DNA from: Saccoglossus kowalevskii
Lineage: Eukaryota > Hemichordata > Enteropneusta > Harrimaniidae
Assembly (NCBI RefSeq): GCF_000003605.2
Contig: NW_003150784.1
Location: 44,817 to 108,816 of the forward strand
Reading direction: 5' to 3'
DNA length: 64,000 nucleotides
Shown here piece by piece: positions 1-10,998 of this stretch. A model generated the notes under the pieces. It made no database searches. It saw only the letters and a list, made by a program, of their open reading frames with translations, and was not told where the DNA came from. The stretch's first letter is position 1; every line of letters starts with the position of its first letter. The position numbers were made by a program, and so were the translations under genes.

Positions 1-442
1 TACATTGCATCATTCATAATAACTATTCATAATAATAGCCCCATGTAATAATCAGGGCTAAGCTATGCAGTTCATACATATTTCTGTAGCTATTAATACT
101 AGTGATATCCATTGATGATCCGTCTCGTAGGATTAGCATGCTGGTCATATACAGGTCATGTCTGTTTGCTATATGCCAAGTGAAGTTCAACCTGATCTGC
201 ATTCAGGAAACACATGCTAAAGCAAGGAAATCTTATTTAGTAAATATACAGTTAATTGGTACTGTAAATTTGAACACGCAAGAACTATAAAATAGAATCA
301 CTGAATGATTCCACAATAGAACATGTTACGCGCATATGTTCTACCTGTATGTTTAAACATTTTCTTCCATGCTATCGATAAAGAGCCATTGCTCGAAACG
401 TCTAGCTATTTTTAATAGTTACTTAGGACTACGATTACCAAA

Positions 443-653
443 TACTGTAAAATGACTAATTTTCACTGGGTTTAAATTTTGCTGATTTACCATTTCAGGC
501 ATATTCAGTGTGTTTTAAATTCACGGTTTTGTCATTTAGATAATGTGTTCTATGCTAAATTTTACAAATTCACTGAGTTTTAATTTAGCGCATTTTCCAG
601 TCAGCGAAGTAAGCTAAATTAAAACCCAGTGAATAATTAACCCCTTTACAGTA
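443..653. repeat. TA-bounded MITE, 'TACTGTAAA' family, copy 1 (in RGP1 intron)
   Basis: The left end reads TACTGTAAAatgactaatTT, then CACTGGGTTTAAATTT. The right end, reversed and complemented, reads TACTGTAAAGGGGTTAATT, then CACTGGGTTTTAATTT. These are imperfect terminal inverted repeats of about 40 bp around a 130-bp centre with no coding capacity. TA at both edges fits a TA target site as used by Tc1/mariner-type elements, but the superfamily is inferred. Related copies lie at 51055-51254, 61437-61617 and 61661-61864. Confidence 0.7.
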
Positions 654-820
654 TTATATTCTATATATCATACATATGAACATGCATTCAGATTTAAAAT
701 GACCATCCACTGGGCAGTTTATGTCATGACATGTTTTGACCCTTTATGTTCAAATTTCATATATTTCCTAAACTTACTCATGGGGGTTCATGTATAGTTA
801 TAACTTGTTTTGTCTTTCAG

Positions 821-948
821 ATTTTTATAACATCACCAATGATCAAGGTAAAGTTGGACGGTTCTGTTTATTTAAACCAGCTTATAAAATAGGAGAGGAC
901 ATCATTGCTACGTTTGATTTCTCAGGTGCTACAATACCATGCCTGCAG
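821..948 (+). CDS. RGP1: RGP1 homologue, third-from-last exon
   Basis: This exon encodes about 42 residues that read FYNITNDQGKVGRFCLFKPA and then a KIGEDIIATFDF stretch ending in CLQ. I recognise the conserved core of the Rgp1 family (human RGP1 has LYNISDGRGKVG and RLGEDVVGTLN at this point). RGP1 pairs with RIC1 at the Golgi to form the nucleotide exchange factor for RAB6, which controls endosome-to-Golgi retrograde traffic. The exon follows a pyrimidine-rich acceptor (ttttgtctttcag, AG at 819-820) and ends at CAG before gtgggt (GT at 949). It leaves the frame at a codon boundary, matching the start of the next exon. Earlier exons, coding the N-terminal two thirds, lie left of the window. 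No exon is recognised in 1-820. Confidence 0.9.
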
Positions 949-1462
949 GTGGGTGGAAGATTTCTTGTTCTTTCTCAGTTCTCATTTCCAGTCTCTTGGC
1001 ACTGCATATCTGTGACTGACTCTGCCTCTGGCACCCATAGATGTCTGGTGAGCCACTTTCAGCAAGAGACTTGGGGGAACTTGGTCTTAGTGCAGTGTCT
1101 GTCAGTAATTCCGTGGTGTGAAGATAAAAAAAATATTATCAAGAATAACATGTACATGTATACACCAATGAAATCAATTACTGAAATTATATTCTGTTAT
1201 TATGTTATTCTGTAATTAAAAAAATTTGTTATATTTAAAAATAGAACATTTTCCCCCAAAGTTACCCCATGCAATGAAAAAATATATGCTGGTTTTGTGA
1301 GATGACAACAAACAAAGGTTATTCATCTCAAAGTGTCACTGTGATAATTTCAACCAGTCTAGGGAGACTGGTAGTTTATCAGGATCCCCTAGGTGAGTGA
1401 ATAATATGGCCATGACAACCCACTGAACACTGTGTTACCATGTTGTATAAATTCCTATACAG

Positions 1463-1640
1463 TTTAGCGTTGCTTTGCAAAGTGAAGAGAATATATCGGA
1501 GGAATGTAGGCGTAAACCGAGTCAGACATCTGCTGTTACGACTTACAGTAAACATGAAGAATTCTGTCTTCATACCACGAAATCACATATACAATTACCT
1601 ATACCACTGCATTTAACACCAGGATTCATCACTGATATTG
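1463..1640 (+). CDS. RGP1: RGP1 homologue, penultimate exon
   Basis: The exon opens FSVALQSEENISEECRRK and continues through HEEFCLHTTKSHIQLPIP to TPGFITDI. Human RGP1 has FSVSLQTEE, HQESCLHTTRTSFSLPIP and TPGFCTAI in the same order. The acceptor is ctatacag (AG at 1461-1462) and the donor is GTAAGT at 1641. The exon begins in phase 0 and leaves one base of a split valine codon, completed by the next exon. The intron between 949 and 1462 is about 0.5 kb and shows nothing else. Confidence 0.93.
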
Positions 1641-1856
1641 GTAAGTTTTCCTATGAACTTGACCTGAAATGTATGTGGCTTTTCGCTCATTATACATTAT
1701 TCTACTTTAGCCTAGGTACAATGCTAGTGATATCATTACCAAGTCAATAAATAAAGTTTGTCATGTAGTCACTATTATACAATACTTAGACATGATGTGA
1801 TTGATAATAACTTGTGTAAAGGTAAAAATTTTTGATTGTTTGCATCATTTTGACAG

Positions 1857-2080
1857 TGTGTCTCTGGTACCACCTCCATTTTGAGTTCATCACTGCCAGC
1901 CAGCCACTTCCTGACCATGTGATACCAGCTGACCAATCAGAGAGCTCCACATGGCAAGGACCAAAAAATGTAGAAGTAGAGACCATGGTGTGGGATCTAC
2001 CAGTCAAAATCGTACCAACCAATCCGCTTCAAGCTACGAGCATCTCCATAGCAAGGGCCTCCAACTCGGTCAATGTTTGA
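1857..2080 (+). CDS. RGP1: RGP1 homologue, last coding exon
   Basis: After the acceptor gacag (AG at 1855-1856) the split codon is completed as valine. The reading continues through LHFEFITASQPL, a variable acidic linker, STWQGPKNVEVETMVWDLPV and a serine-rich tail ending NSVNV before the stop at 2078-2080. Human RGP1 has [28 protein letters not shown] and a tail ending TSTITI, so this is the true C terminus. The 3' UTR follows. An ATTAAA-type signal lies near 2176 and an AATAAA at 2937-2942; I cannot tell which is used. Confidence 0.93.
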
Positions 2081-3295
2081 CCCGGATTCAGATTTTGTTC
2101 CCAGTTTGTGTACTCTTGAAAGCATTCCTACTATACCAGGGCAGGTGAACATAATGAGAAGTCCATGCCACAAATTAAATACAATGTAAATTCAGTTTCG
2201 ATTTGCTATATTTGTTTTAGGTAAAAAGCATGTATGTAAAACTTGTTGTACTATGAGTTATTTTTAACATTCCTATACCTGCACGGATTTGAATGAGTCT
2301 GATATGTCCTGTGTATACCTTAGAATTACGCAGTTGATTTTCAGTGTCCTGAACTCCTGCCATACATAATTTGGATCATTGATAGTACACATCACAAATC
2401 TTATACATGAATTATAAATGAAAACTTGAAAATTAATTTCGGAAAGGATTCCTTTTGCACCCCTAACACTAACCCTACCCCTTGTAGTAGAGAAAGCATT
2501 TACAATTACAATTGAATTTGGGGGCTTGGGGGTGATGATTAAATTAGGGGGTAGGGTAAAAAAGGAACTCTTTCCGTAATTCTGATAATCAGAAAGTTTG
2601 TTTTCTTATTTGGATAGTGGAATATTTACTGTAATTCATTATAGGGGGCAATATTTTATTCAAAAATTATTATTTACGACTAGAGCATTCTGATAAAAAG
2701 GCATTATGTTATCTATCTGTGGAATGTGTTAGATCAGTGCACGTTCATTATTACTTGCATGTGTATAAGGGGTAAACCATTTAGAATGAAAACATTTGAG
2801 TTGACAGGTTTATATCTAAGCCAAATAGCATATAGCTGTTATAATAATATTTGTTGAAAGCAAACACCATAACTGATTTCACCCCTCTCACCATCCTGCA
2901 AATCATCGCAATGCTCTGGCTGTCGGTAGTCAATGTAATAAATTTATAAATTGTTTTTCCAAATTCACTACATTTTTGTAATTACATCTAGAGGTGACTT
3001 CGTAAGTTATATGGAAACAGTTATTATCTTGTGATTTCTGTTCTCAATTATCGCATTAAACTAACCACCGACAAATTGAAGAGAGCATGCCCCCAAGCGT
3101 CGTCCCTAAAATTTCAATAGTCTACAAAAAGCTTTTCTTAACAGTAAATAAAATTTGTATATGGATATGTAACTTGTTAAATACTTAATATATGATAACA
3201 ATTTTCACTGAAAAAATCTGAGTTTGCTTGTTTTAACTATTAAGGGACAGTGGATAAATAAACAACTTGTCAGCTATTTGTGATGAATACTTTAT
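2081..3295. other. RGP1 3' UTR and downstream DNA with one small inverted-repeat element
   Basis: No open frame of note. The only clear structure is the inverted-repeat element at 2435-2581. A short stretch near 2765 (aaggggtaaaccatttagaa) resembles the units of the tandem array at 60.6-61.3 kb. Confidence 0.6.
2435..2581. repeat. Small fold-back MITE downstream of RGP1
   Basis: The left arm begins aattTCGGAAAGGATTCCTT and includes ACCCTACCCC. The right arm, reversed and complemented, begins aattACGGAAAGAGTTCCTT and continues TTTTACCCTACCCC. The arms are about 45 bp around a short AT-rich centre, total about 147 bp. AATT at both outer edges may be part of the arms or a target duplication. 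No coding capacity. Confidence 0.7.
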
Positions 3296-4088
3296 TAGTC
3301 CCCGTTCGGACGAAGTCCGAAAACGGGGACTTATATTTCGGTCTGCGTCTGTGCGTCCGTCCGTCCGTCTGGAGTCATATCTCAGAATCCTGTGGACCGA
3401 TTCTGTTCATTCTTTGCATGTGCCTAGTACCTTATGTGGAACATATGCACATGCAGTGGTTTAGCGATTCGATTCAAAATGGTCGACTGGCAGCCATCTT
3501 GTTTTTTTGAAAATGTTGTATTTTGGACATGCTTTGTCAGTTGTCATTCAAACTTGGTACATAGATTATACATGTTAGGATACATGTCCATGACGATTTA
3601 TTTTGCAATTGGATCAAAGATGGTCGACTGGCAGGCATCTTGTTTTTGTTTTTTTATGCGATATCTTGGACGTGCTCTGTCAGTTTTCATTCAAATTTGG
3701 CACATACATGTACTTTATACATGTTAGGATGCATGTCCATGACAATTTGTTTCAAAATCTGGTCAAGGATGGCCGATTGACAGCCATCTGACTTTTTGGC
3801 CTTACTACTATATTTCCACAATTTATGTACCATTTTCATTCGTATTTGGCACATACATCATACATATCAGTGTGTTTCATAATCAGATCAAAGATGGCTG
3901 AATAACGGCTGTTTTTATTTTGGCCATATTACTATGACACGAAACACGGTTTTGATGTAAATAAACAATCTGTTGTATACGCCACTTGGAACTCAAGTTT
4001 CAAGGACACGCTCGCGACAACCCCTCCGCTTTAATATGACGAGCACAAAAAGAACTTAACGGGGACTGTGTCATTTTCAATGACTTGT
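3296..4088 (+). mobile_element. Stem-loop/tandem-core repeat, copy 1 (HINE/DINE-1-like)
   Basis: The left end is a strong stem-loop: GTCCCCGTT-CGGAC, a GAA loop, GTCCG-AAAACGGGGAC. The right end has AACGGGGACT, the inverse of the left terminus, followed by a second small stem-loop GTCATT-TTC-AATGAC near 4068-4084. Between them is a tandem core. Units begin near 3481, 3622, 3771 and 3896, spaced about 141, 149 and 125 bp, each with a motif like ATGGTCGACTGGCAGCCATC and a block like ACATGTTAGGATACATGTCC. Terminal inverted blocks, end stem-loops and internal minisatellite together resemble Helentron-associated non-autonomous elements. No helicase or replication-initiator gene is present, so the class is inferred. 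Short open frames inside are by-products of the repeats. A near-identical copy is at 56876-57669. Confidence 0.7.
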
Positions 4089-4213
4089 TGAACATAGAAG
4101 AAGTTGGATTGAAGAAATCGTCACAAAATGAACAAATCTGAAGGTACACACCCAAGTTACCTTCACCCGAAACAGTCAGGTTAGGCCTTTTTCAAGAAAT
4201 TAAAAAATACCAT

Positions 4214-4227
4214 CCCCCCCCCCCCCC
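4214..4227. repeat. Poly-C run
   Basis: Fourteen consecutive C residues in the spacer between two copies of the stem-loop repeat. The rest of 4089-4460 shows no gene. Confidence 0.9.
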
Positions 4228-4813
4228 AAATGACACAAATATTCTCTAAAATTATTGAAGAATTGAAGTTATCTCCATGAAATGGACAAATCTGACAGAG
4301 ATCCACCCACAAATGCGTATTATTTATACCATAGCCACTGGGAACCACCCAAATCACTGACAGTAATGTTTTTGCTTAATTATAAGTGCAAGTAAAAAAG
4401 AAATAAGACTTATTTCAATGATTTGGTGATGTGCTTATTATATATTACAGTATTCCTTATTAGTCCTTGTTCGAAACAGGGACTTATAAATCGGCCTCCA
4501 TCCATCTGTGGGTCTTATTTCAGAATCATTTGGATTGAATCTGTTCATCTTTGCTTGTGCCTAGTACTTTATGTGGGACATATAAACATGCAGTGGTTTA
4601 GTGATTTGATCCAAGATGGTCGACTGGCAGCCATTTTGATTTTGGAAAATGTATCTTGGACATGCTTTGTCAGTTCAGTTTGTTTGTTCAAATTTGGTAA
4701 AAACATGTTAGGATACATGTCCATGACAATTTGTTCAACAATAAGATTAAAGATGGCCTACTGGTGGCCATTTTGCTTTTTGGCCATACTACTATGTCTT
4801 TTGTGGACCAAGT

Positions 4814-4935
4814 CACTACGTTCAATTACCCACCATCAGTCAAAATGACTATTTTGAACTGTAGGCATTAATCTGCAATTCAGCCCTCACGTCACACCAC
4901 GTGACCGAGGCCATGAGACGTAGCCATATGGCCAA
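4814..4935 (+). repeat. Left inverted terminal repeat of the DIRS-like element
   Basis: Contains CAGTCAAAATGACTATTTTG (4836-4855), AACTGTAGGCATTAATCTGC and CCTCACGTCAC. Each has its reverse complement in the right arm at 7728-7899, with one mismatch in the best block of about 37 bp. Confidence 0.85.
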
Positions 4936-7727
4936 ATATGTCACTTTGTTTCATTCTCTGCGCCGTGTGGATGAAACTTTGCGGTCCAGCCTGAAAGCCT
5001 GCTTTTTCCTGTTTGAGTTTAAGTTTGGGTTGCTGCCGCTAACACGGCAGCCGACAACGTTGCTGGTAGGATAAGTTATTATTTTTCACCCCTGTGTCGC
5101 CCCCCTTTGACCTTCGTTTGTTTTCTTTGTGTCAGCTTTCAACTGTAATTCGTTTCCCTCACCCATGTCGTTTTCGTATTTATATCTTACCAATGTATTT
5201 AAAAATGAATAGATGTAATGACAGCACCAGAGGCTCGCCACACTTGTCTACCAGTACCTCATGTGCTGAGACTTCTAGTAAGAGGCCCAACAGTGGAGGT
5301 ACCGATATTTTTTGCCCAGCCACATCTATCTCGTTAATTGGGATGAAGGCGAGGCGCAGGCTAGTGGTACTGGGTCTGCACCGAGCCCTTGGGTACTGAA
5401 TACCAACGGGGATGCTGGCAGCCAAGCTGCCGATTTCGGGGCTGAGCAGTTGAAACACATTGCACGTTGCCAGAGTCAGCCAGGAGGAAAGCGGAGGCAA
5501 GAGTAGCGGCGTGCCCCAGGGAGGGAGGACAAGGTGGTGTCTTCTCATCCTCCTTGGGTGGTCATCCACCCCGGCAGTGGGGCAAGCATGTTTGACACCT
5601 CTGCAACAGGGGGGGGGGGCATACATTTGGCGAGAGGCCAGGTCACAACTTAATGTCTACTTCAGGCCTCGTAGGAGCTCGCCCCATGGGAGGAGAGAGC
5701 ACCCACACCTTACAGCCGCCGAACCCAGACCCACATATCCCTGTCACACACAGATTGTGCCGTGTATTCCGGTTTGGAGACAGCGGGTGACCGATGCCTG
5801 GACTTTCCAGGTGTTGACACACGGTTATGGGATACACCTGAAATCTCCATTGGGGGCACTGCCAGGGGACTCCCGTAAGGCTGAAGCAATCAGACAAGAA
5901 GTAGACAGTTTGCTGGAAAAGGGCGCCATACACAAAGTAGATCAGCCGCCATTAAGTCCAGGCTTCTACTCAAATGTATTCGTAGTACCAAATCTACAGG
6001 TGGCAGGCGTCCAGTTCTGGACTTAGGCAGACTGTACATACGTACTCCTCGATCGTTTACGCATGGAGACTCCATGCAGCGTTTTTTTCTCTCCATCCAC
6101 CGTTTCGACTGGCTAGCCTCACTAGACTTAAGCGGGGACTACCTGCACATACCGATGCACTCAGCAAGTTGCCATCTCCTTTGAGTCTCCCAGCTGGGCC
6201 AAGTATTCGGATCTCGAGTGCCCCCCTTCGAGTTATGCACAGCTCCCTACGTTTCACCAGAATGTGTGGAACAGATGGTGCTGCTGCTTCACCAAACTTT
6301 GGTACACATCAATCCGTACCTAGACGTCTGGTTATTACATAACCCTAACAAGTGGTTATTAGCCAAGCAAGTAAGGGACAGGATTTAACACATAACACAG
6401 GATTTACCTCACCAGTTGGGCTCTTTAGTAAATCAGACAAAGTCCCATTCCTACCCAATGCAACAGTTGGTGTTCCTGGGCATGGAGTTTGACACAGAGG
6501 TAAGCTTAGTACATCTGCCTGGCGCAAGTAACCTAGCCGAATGCCTAGTCAGCGTTCCCTCGGTGTCCCTCCGAGAACTAATGCGGATCATTGGATCCAG
6601 ACCTTGGTTCAAAGGGTAGTTCTCCAGGCTGCATTACGCAGCCACCCAGTACAACGCATGTTTGCTACAACACCGAGCACACCTACGGGAACTGGACAGG
6701 CCTGCCAACGTCCTGGCCAGGATGTATAAGGATTCCACCAATGCAGCTTACGACTCGAAAAGGCGAGTGTACACTGATTGATGCAGCGGAAGGGAGATGC
6801 CATCCCTCTGTTCGCCAGGTAGCAGACCTCTTCGTCCACCAGTTTGACGAAGTGGGTTTGTCCTACGCAGCGATAGCTGGCTACCGGTTGGCCTTGTCAA
6901 TTGACAACGCTTTGGGAACAAGACTAGCCGATTGTCAGGAGACTGTTTATTTTCCATAATCAGAGGCCCAGACCCCGAACAAGGGAACCACCCAACTGGT
7001 ATTTGTTAGTAGTGTTGTCAGCAGTGTTGTCAGCTCTAAACAGACCGCCCTTTGAGCCTCTCTAATCTGCACCACTCAATTTTTTGACTATGAAAACAGA
7101 CTTCCTACTGACCCTACTAGGGTAGGCGTCAGTCAGAACGGGGGCATTCTCCTTCTCAGGCGGATGTACTACCTTTATGGACAATCAAGTTGTGCTAAAG
7201 ACAAGAATCTGGTTTCTCGCCAAGAACCAAATCCCAGGACACAATCCCCCGCCAATCGTCATTCCCTGGCTGTCAAACATTGTCGGCCCGGAGGATCGGA
7301 AAGAATTGCTTCTCGCCCGGTTCGAGCACTGAGTTGCTATGAAAACCATACTAAGGATTCGAGACGGGGTGTCAAGCAAATGTTTTTGTGTTACGACCAA
7401 GGCAAGCAAGACCATCACCAGGTGGATTACTGCGACTGCGTTAAAAGTCTATAGAGATACCAAGTCCGAGCACATGATGTCCGTGCGATTGCTATCTCAC
7501 TAGCACTGGCGTCAGGTGCCCCCTCGAACATTTACTGAGGGCAGGCTTCTGGAGAACGCAGAGCATCTTTATCAACTACTTCTCTTCAGGATGGGTTTCG
7601 TTGTAGCAGGTCAGACTTTGGTTGCTGACCCAGCCCGAACGACCACAGGGATCCCTGCGCATAGGCGATAAGTCAGTTTTGCCCTCATGCAGAACTGTTT
7701 CGGCCTTTATTTCAAGCGAGTTACCCC

Positions 7728-7899
7728 AGAATTGGCTACGCCTCGTGGCCTTGGTCATGTGGTTCGTGACGTGAGGGAAAATCTTGAGGTCATGGGGCTT
7801 CCCCTGACCTAGATTTATTAGCTGAATCGCAGATTAATGCCTACAGTTCAAAATAGTCATTTTGACTGACCGGAGTCTATGGTGGGTATGAACTATGTG
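7728..7899 (-). repeat. Right inverted terminal repeat of the DIRS-like element
   Basis: Carries the reverse complement of the left arm in three blocks (about 7731-7779, 7822-7870 and 7880-7899). About 43 bp without a match on the left separates the first two. In DIRS elements a region beside the right repeat normally holds copies of the outer edges used in circle formation; whether this insert is such a region is not settled. Confidence 0.8.
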
Positions 7900-8250
7900 A
7901 ATAGGCGGGTTCCGAGAACCCTCTGCCTAATTTTCATTCATATTTGTCACATACATCAAATGTGTTTCATAATCAGAAAAAAAAATACCTAACTCCATGA
8001 TAACTATCTTTTTTTGTGAAAATGTGGTTTCTTGAACATGCTTCATCTGTTTTCATTAACATTTGGTACAAACATTACACGTGTTGATATGCATGTCCAT
8101 GATGATTCATTTTGTGGTTGGATCAAAATGGCCAACTGGCAGCCATCTTGTTTTTTGAGAATGCATTATTTATCATTTATTTTTGTCACATATATCATAC
8201 ACCTATGTTTAATTGTAGGAATATCTTCCAAAGGCTGTATTAAATATTCA

Positions 8251-9296
8251 TAGTCAAAAAATCAAAATAATATATGAAAAATTAATGAATATAAAAAAAT
8301 TCACATAGATCAGCTAGGATAATAAAAATTAGTCTGGTTGTAAATGAATCCATGAATTGAAAGATTTTCTCCTGAGATACTTATTACAACTATGGGTGTA
8401 AATAAACTTTAACTGACACTCCAAATTGTATATTTTCAAACATACATTGTATGTTAGTCACTTGTGCACGTTCATGTTTAAATTACGATGTATGTAAAAT
8501 TGTGCCTCAATTTCCCGCCATGAAAACATTGAGTGTCATTGGATAACACCACAACAAATAAGCTGGAGAATGGCACTTTACTTGAGTTTGAATACAAAAA
8601 TGACATAAATATGAGAAATAGTAAATAAAATTAAAACTATATATATAACAGCATCACAGGGTTTAAGTTTTATATTGTGACTAATCTTGGCAGTTTGAAT
8701 ATTAATTAGCAAGATAGAATCATGGTTGTAATGTTGTTTTCTCGTAATCCTACTCGTGTTTGGAATTACCACCCACAACAACAAAATATGCAGTAACAGA
8801 TAAGGTTATTGTTATTATACTTCAGACAATGAACAATTGCCAGGTTATTGTTCTCGTTCTAGACGGTACCGATGTCACCATGTATCATAAATACTTACAC
8901 CCACTTGTTGGATTAAGTGCTTTGTGCTGTTACAACAGTGTAATGTCAAAGGTTAAACATTGAGGCATATCTTAAAAATAAATCAATAATCTCCAGTTCT
9001 CGTATTTTACTAATACTAATCAAGATTTTTTGGCTGTATCCCAATTTTTGTTCTTTTGCAGATAGTCGGAAATCTGTAATCAGCAAAATATCGGGTCTTA
9101 CACGTACAATATTCAGTTTGATTGATAGTACTAATCTTCGAGTCAAACTCCTATACTAGTACTTAAAGCCCCCCCCCCCCCGGCCCCTACCTCTAGATTG
9201 CGTTCAGAAGGATCGTAATGTCTGTAACGCACATATCATTTTTGGCTTCTCTTACCAGATCCTAATTTATGAGGGATTGAATAACTTATATTTTTA
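8251..9296. other. No gene recognised
   Basis: AT-rich DNA between two repeat copies. Short open frames here show no recognisable domain. A run of 12 or more C residues ends the stretch near 9169-9182. I see nothing else. Confidence 0.6.
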
Positions 9297-10115
9297 GTCC
9301 CCGTTCGGACGAAGTCCGAAAACGGGGACTATTATTTTGGGTTCGTTCCGTCCGTCCGTACGTTCGGAGCTATATCTCGGACACCCATTGACGGATTTCA
9401 TTCAAATTTTTCATGAAGTCAATACATAATGTCTTGCATATGATAAAGTTACTTTATGATTGATATAATGATCATACATATTGGGTTGTAGGTGCACGTC
9501 ATTTTTTTCGTGATTCGAACAAATATGGCCGACTGGCGGCCATCTTGTTTTTCATGGTACCCATGCTACTTTATATTGAAAACAATGAACGTTTCTGTTT
9601 AAATTTTGTATATACATCTGCACCAACATGATTTTTTGTGATTCAATTCAACGTGGCTGGCCGACGCCAAATGTTTATGCAAAAGCGCTAAATCGTCATT
9701 TTTACATGTCCGGAGCTGTTTCTCAAAGATGACTGGGCCGATTTGGTTATAGGTGCACGCATAGACCCTCCAGTACTGGAGGGTCTATGGTGCACGTCAT
9801 ACTTTTTCCGTGATTCGAACAAATATGACCGACTGGCGGCCATTTTGTTGTTCATGGTACCCATGCTACTTTCTCTTGAATGCCATGAACGTTTCTGTTT
9901 ATTTAAATTTTCTACAAAGATAGTATACAGAGAGATACAACTACATCATCATTATTTTTGTGATTCGATTCAATTTGGCTGACTGACGCCTAAATTTCAT
10001 GTAATGACTAGGCCGATTTGGATCAACGTTGGTATGGTGATCATACATATATAGGTGCACGTCATATTTTGTTCCGTGATTCGAACAAATATGGCCGACT
10101 GGTAGAAGTGCTCTG
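9297..10115 (+). mobile_element. Stem-loop/tandem-core repeat, copy 3, divergent subfamily
   Basis: The head (TAGTCCCCGTTCGGACGAAG, from 9297) is the same stem-loop as in copy 1, but the body differs. Its core units centre on GTGCACGTCAT, then GTGATTCGAACAAATATGGC, then CGACTGGCGGCCATCTTG. They recur near 9490, 9790 and 10060 at a spacing of about 270-300 bp. The last unit is cut off at about 10110, so the right end is uncertain. Sharing a head with a different tandem body is typical of rapidly evolving non-autonomous families. Confidence 0.65.
9760..9789. mobile_element. 30-bp perfect palindrome with flanking duplication
   Basis: Starts CATAGACCCTCCAGT and continues with its exact reverse complement. 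It interrupts a core unit of repeat copy 3. The interrupted word GTGCACG occurs immediately before (9753-9759) and after (9790-9796), while sister units have it once. This looks like a transposon insertion reduced to its two terminal inverted repeats with a 7- or 8-bp target duplication, a length usual for hAT elements. The superfamily is inferred. Confidence 0.7.
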
Positions 10116-10998
10116 CAATAAATTAGAATGAAAACCACAAATGTACAATCAAATTTATTTTATGTAAGTATTACAAACTTCAATAACGCATCTCAAAAAG
10201 CAGACGAATATTAGTTGCCCGAACGCTTCTTGTTTGAATTTTAAATTTTGAATTAATTCTTCAATACTCTTAATAGGAGGAGTTCGTTCTAAGCTTTCTT
10301 TAATTTGGTTTTGTCCCTAAAATACCAAGTGAATATTTTCTTCGCTTTTCAAAAGACATCCAAAAGAGGGGCTCTCATAAACAAGGACAAGCAAGTCTAC
10401 ATTTCGAAATTAAGAGTAGTTCATATCATGGAGGTAAAAAGAGAAAAATACAACGGAAAATGTGCTGAAAAACGAAAAATTACATAAACTTAACAAGAAA
10501 TTCTCCGATTTTCAAAATTCCAACTTTCCCGTTCTCACAAACACGATTCCTCTGCGTATAAAAGATCTGCGCATGCTTTATGTCCTTTGGCTTTTACTGC
10601 GACACCATAAAACAAGACCTTGGAGTGCGTACTGTACGCAGCAACGCTTGAGAGAAATGACGCGTCGGCGACGATCCTGGGGTGAAAGGACGATAAGGCA
10701 ATTATGGGATTAAACTATGGGACTAAAACAAAAGAAGTTGAAGAGGATTATTTTGGCTGTGACTCTTTTCTCTTTTTACCTCTATGTTCATATCAAATAG
10801 TTTACATGTACAAGTTTATATATTTGTCCTTTCTTTAAAAAAAAACATTAATTACTGTATTGAATAATATACAATCACTTTCAAATAAGTAACATCTTAT
10901 ATATCCATGCGGAAACTGCATTGTCTATACTATATTTATACTGTAGATCGGAAAATGATGACAAATAGAAACACGCATGTCAAACTAACCAATCCTGA
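10116..10998. other. Intergenic DNA with a possible TATA-type promoter
   Basis: Between repeat copy 3 and the glycosyltransferase stop. A TATA-like word (GTATAAAAG, about 10556-10564) lies in a locally GC-richer patch at 10540-10700. That patch is open on the + strand with an arginine-rich end (RRRRSWGERTIRQLWD). I recognise no domain, and coding status is doubtful. Confidence 0.35.

Larger units (their letters stand above)
4814..7899 (+). mobile_element. DIRS-like (tyrosine-recombinase) retrotransposon, decayed
   Basis: This is a fossil of a DIRS-type retrotransposon, broken by many changes. It is bounded by long inverted repeats: left 4814-4935, right about 7728-7899. The right arm carries extra bases between its aligned blocks. 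Its parts, in order, are a gag-like or linker region (about 5100-5700), a reverse transcriptase region of the DIRS type (about 5800-6250), a middle region, and a tyrosine recombinase region (about 6790-7600). Inverted rather than direct terminal repeats and a recombinase instead of a DDE integrase set DIRS apart from LTR elements. At about 3.1 kb it is shorter than the usual 5-6 kb. The mismatched arms and heavy decay suggest an old insertion. It is more GC- and CpG-rich than its surroundings. Confidence 0.85.
4460..8250 (+). mobile_element. Stem-loop/tandem-core repeat, copy 2, split by a DIRS-like element
   Basis: The left head is a shorter, diverged version of the family stem-loop (TAGTCCTTGTTCGAAACAGG, 4461-4480). 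Core units with the GACTGGCAGCCATTTTG motif follow at about 4619 and 4755. The copy is interrupted at about 4813 and resumes near 7920 with the family block that contains CACATACATCA and TGTGTTTCATAATCAG. Another core unit lies at about 8130 (GGCCAACTGGCAGCCATCTT). The right end is not clear. The nesting shows the repeat was present before the DIRS-like insertion. Confidence 0.65.

Noticed and set aside
2450-2485. CCCTAACACTAACCCTACCCC as telomere-like DNA
   Set aside because: It belongs to an inverted-repeat element whose right arm carries the complement.
3434-3791. Open frames in the stem-loop repeat, matching those at 57071-57360 in translation
   Set aside because: They are driven by the tandem units themselves, overlap in two frames, and have no domain. 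The similarity comes from DNA-level repeat identity.
10462-10713. 83-codon frame ending in an arginine-rich segment, as a Harbinger-type nuclease fragment
   Set aside because: Only a loose resemblance in the RPW...RR text and no catalytic motif, so it is left as unassigned.
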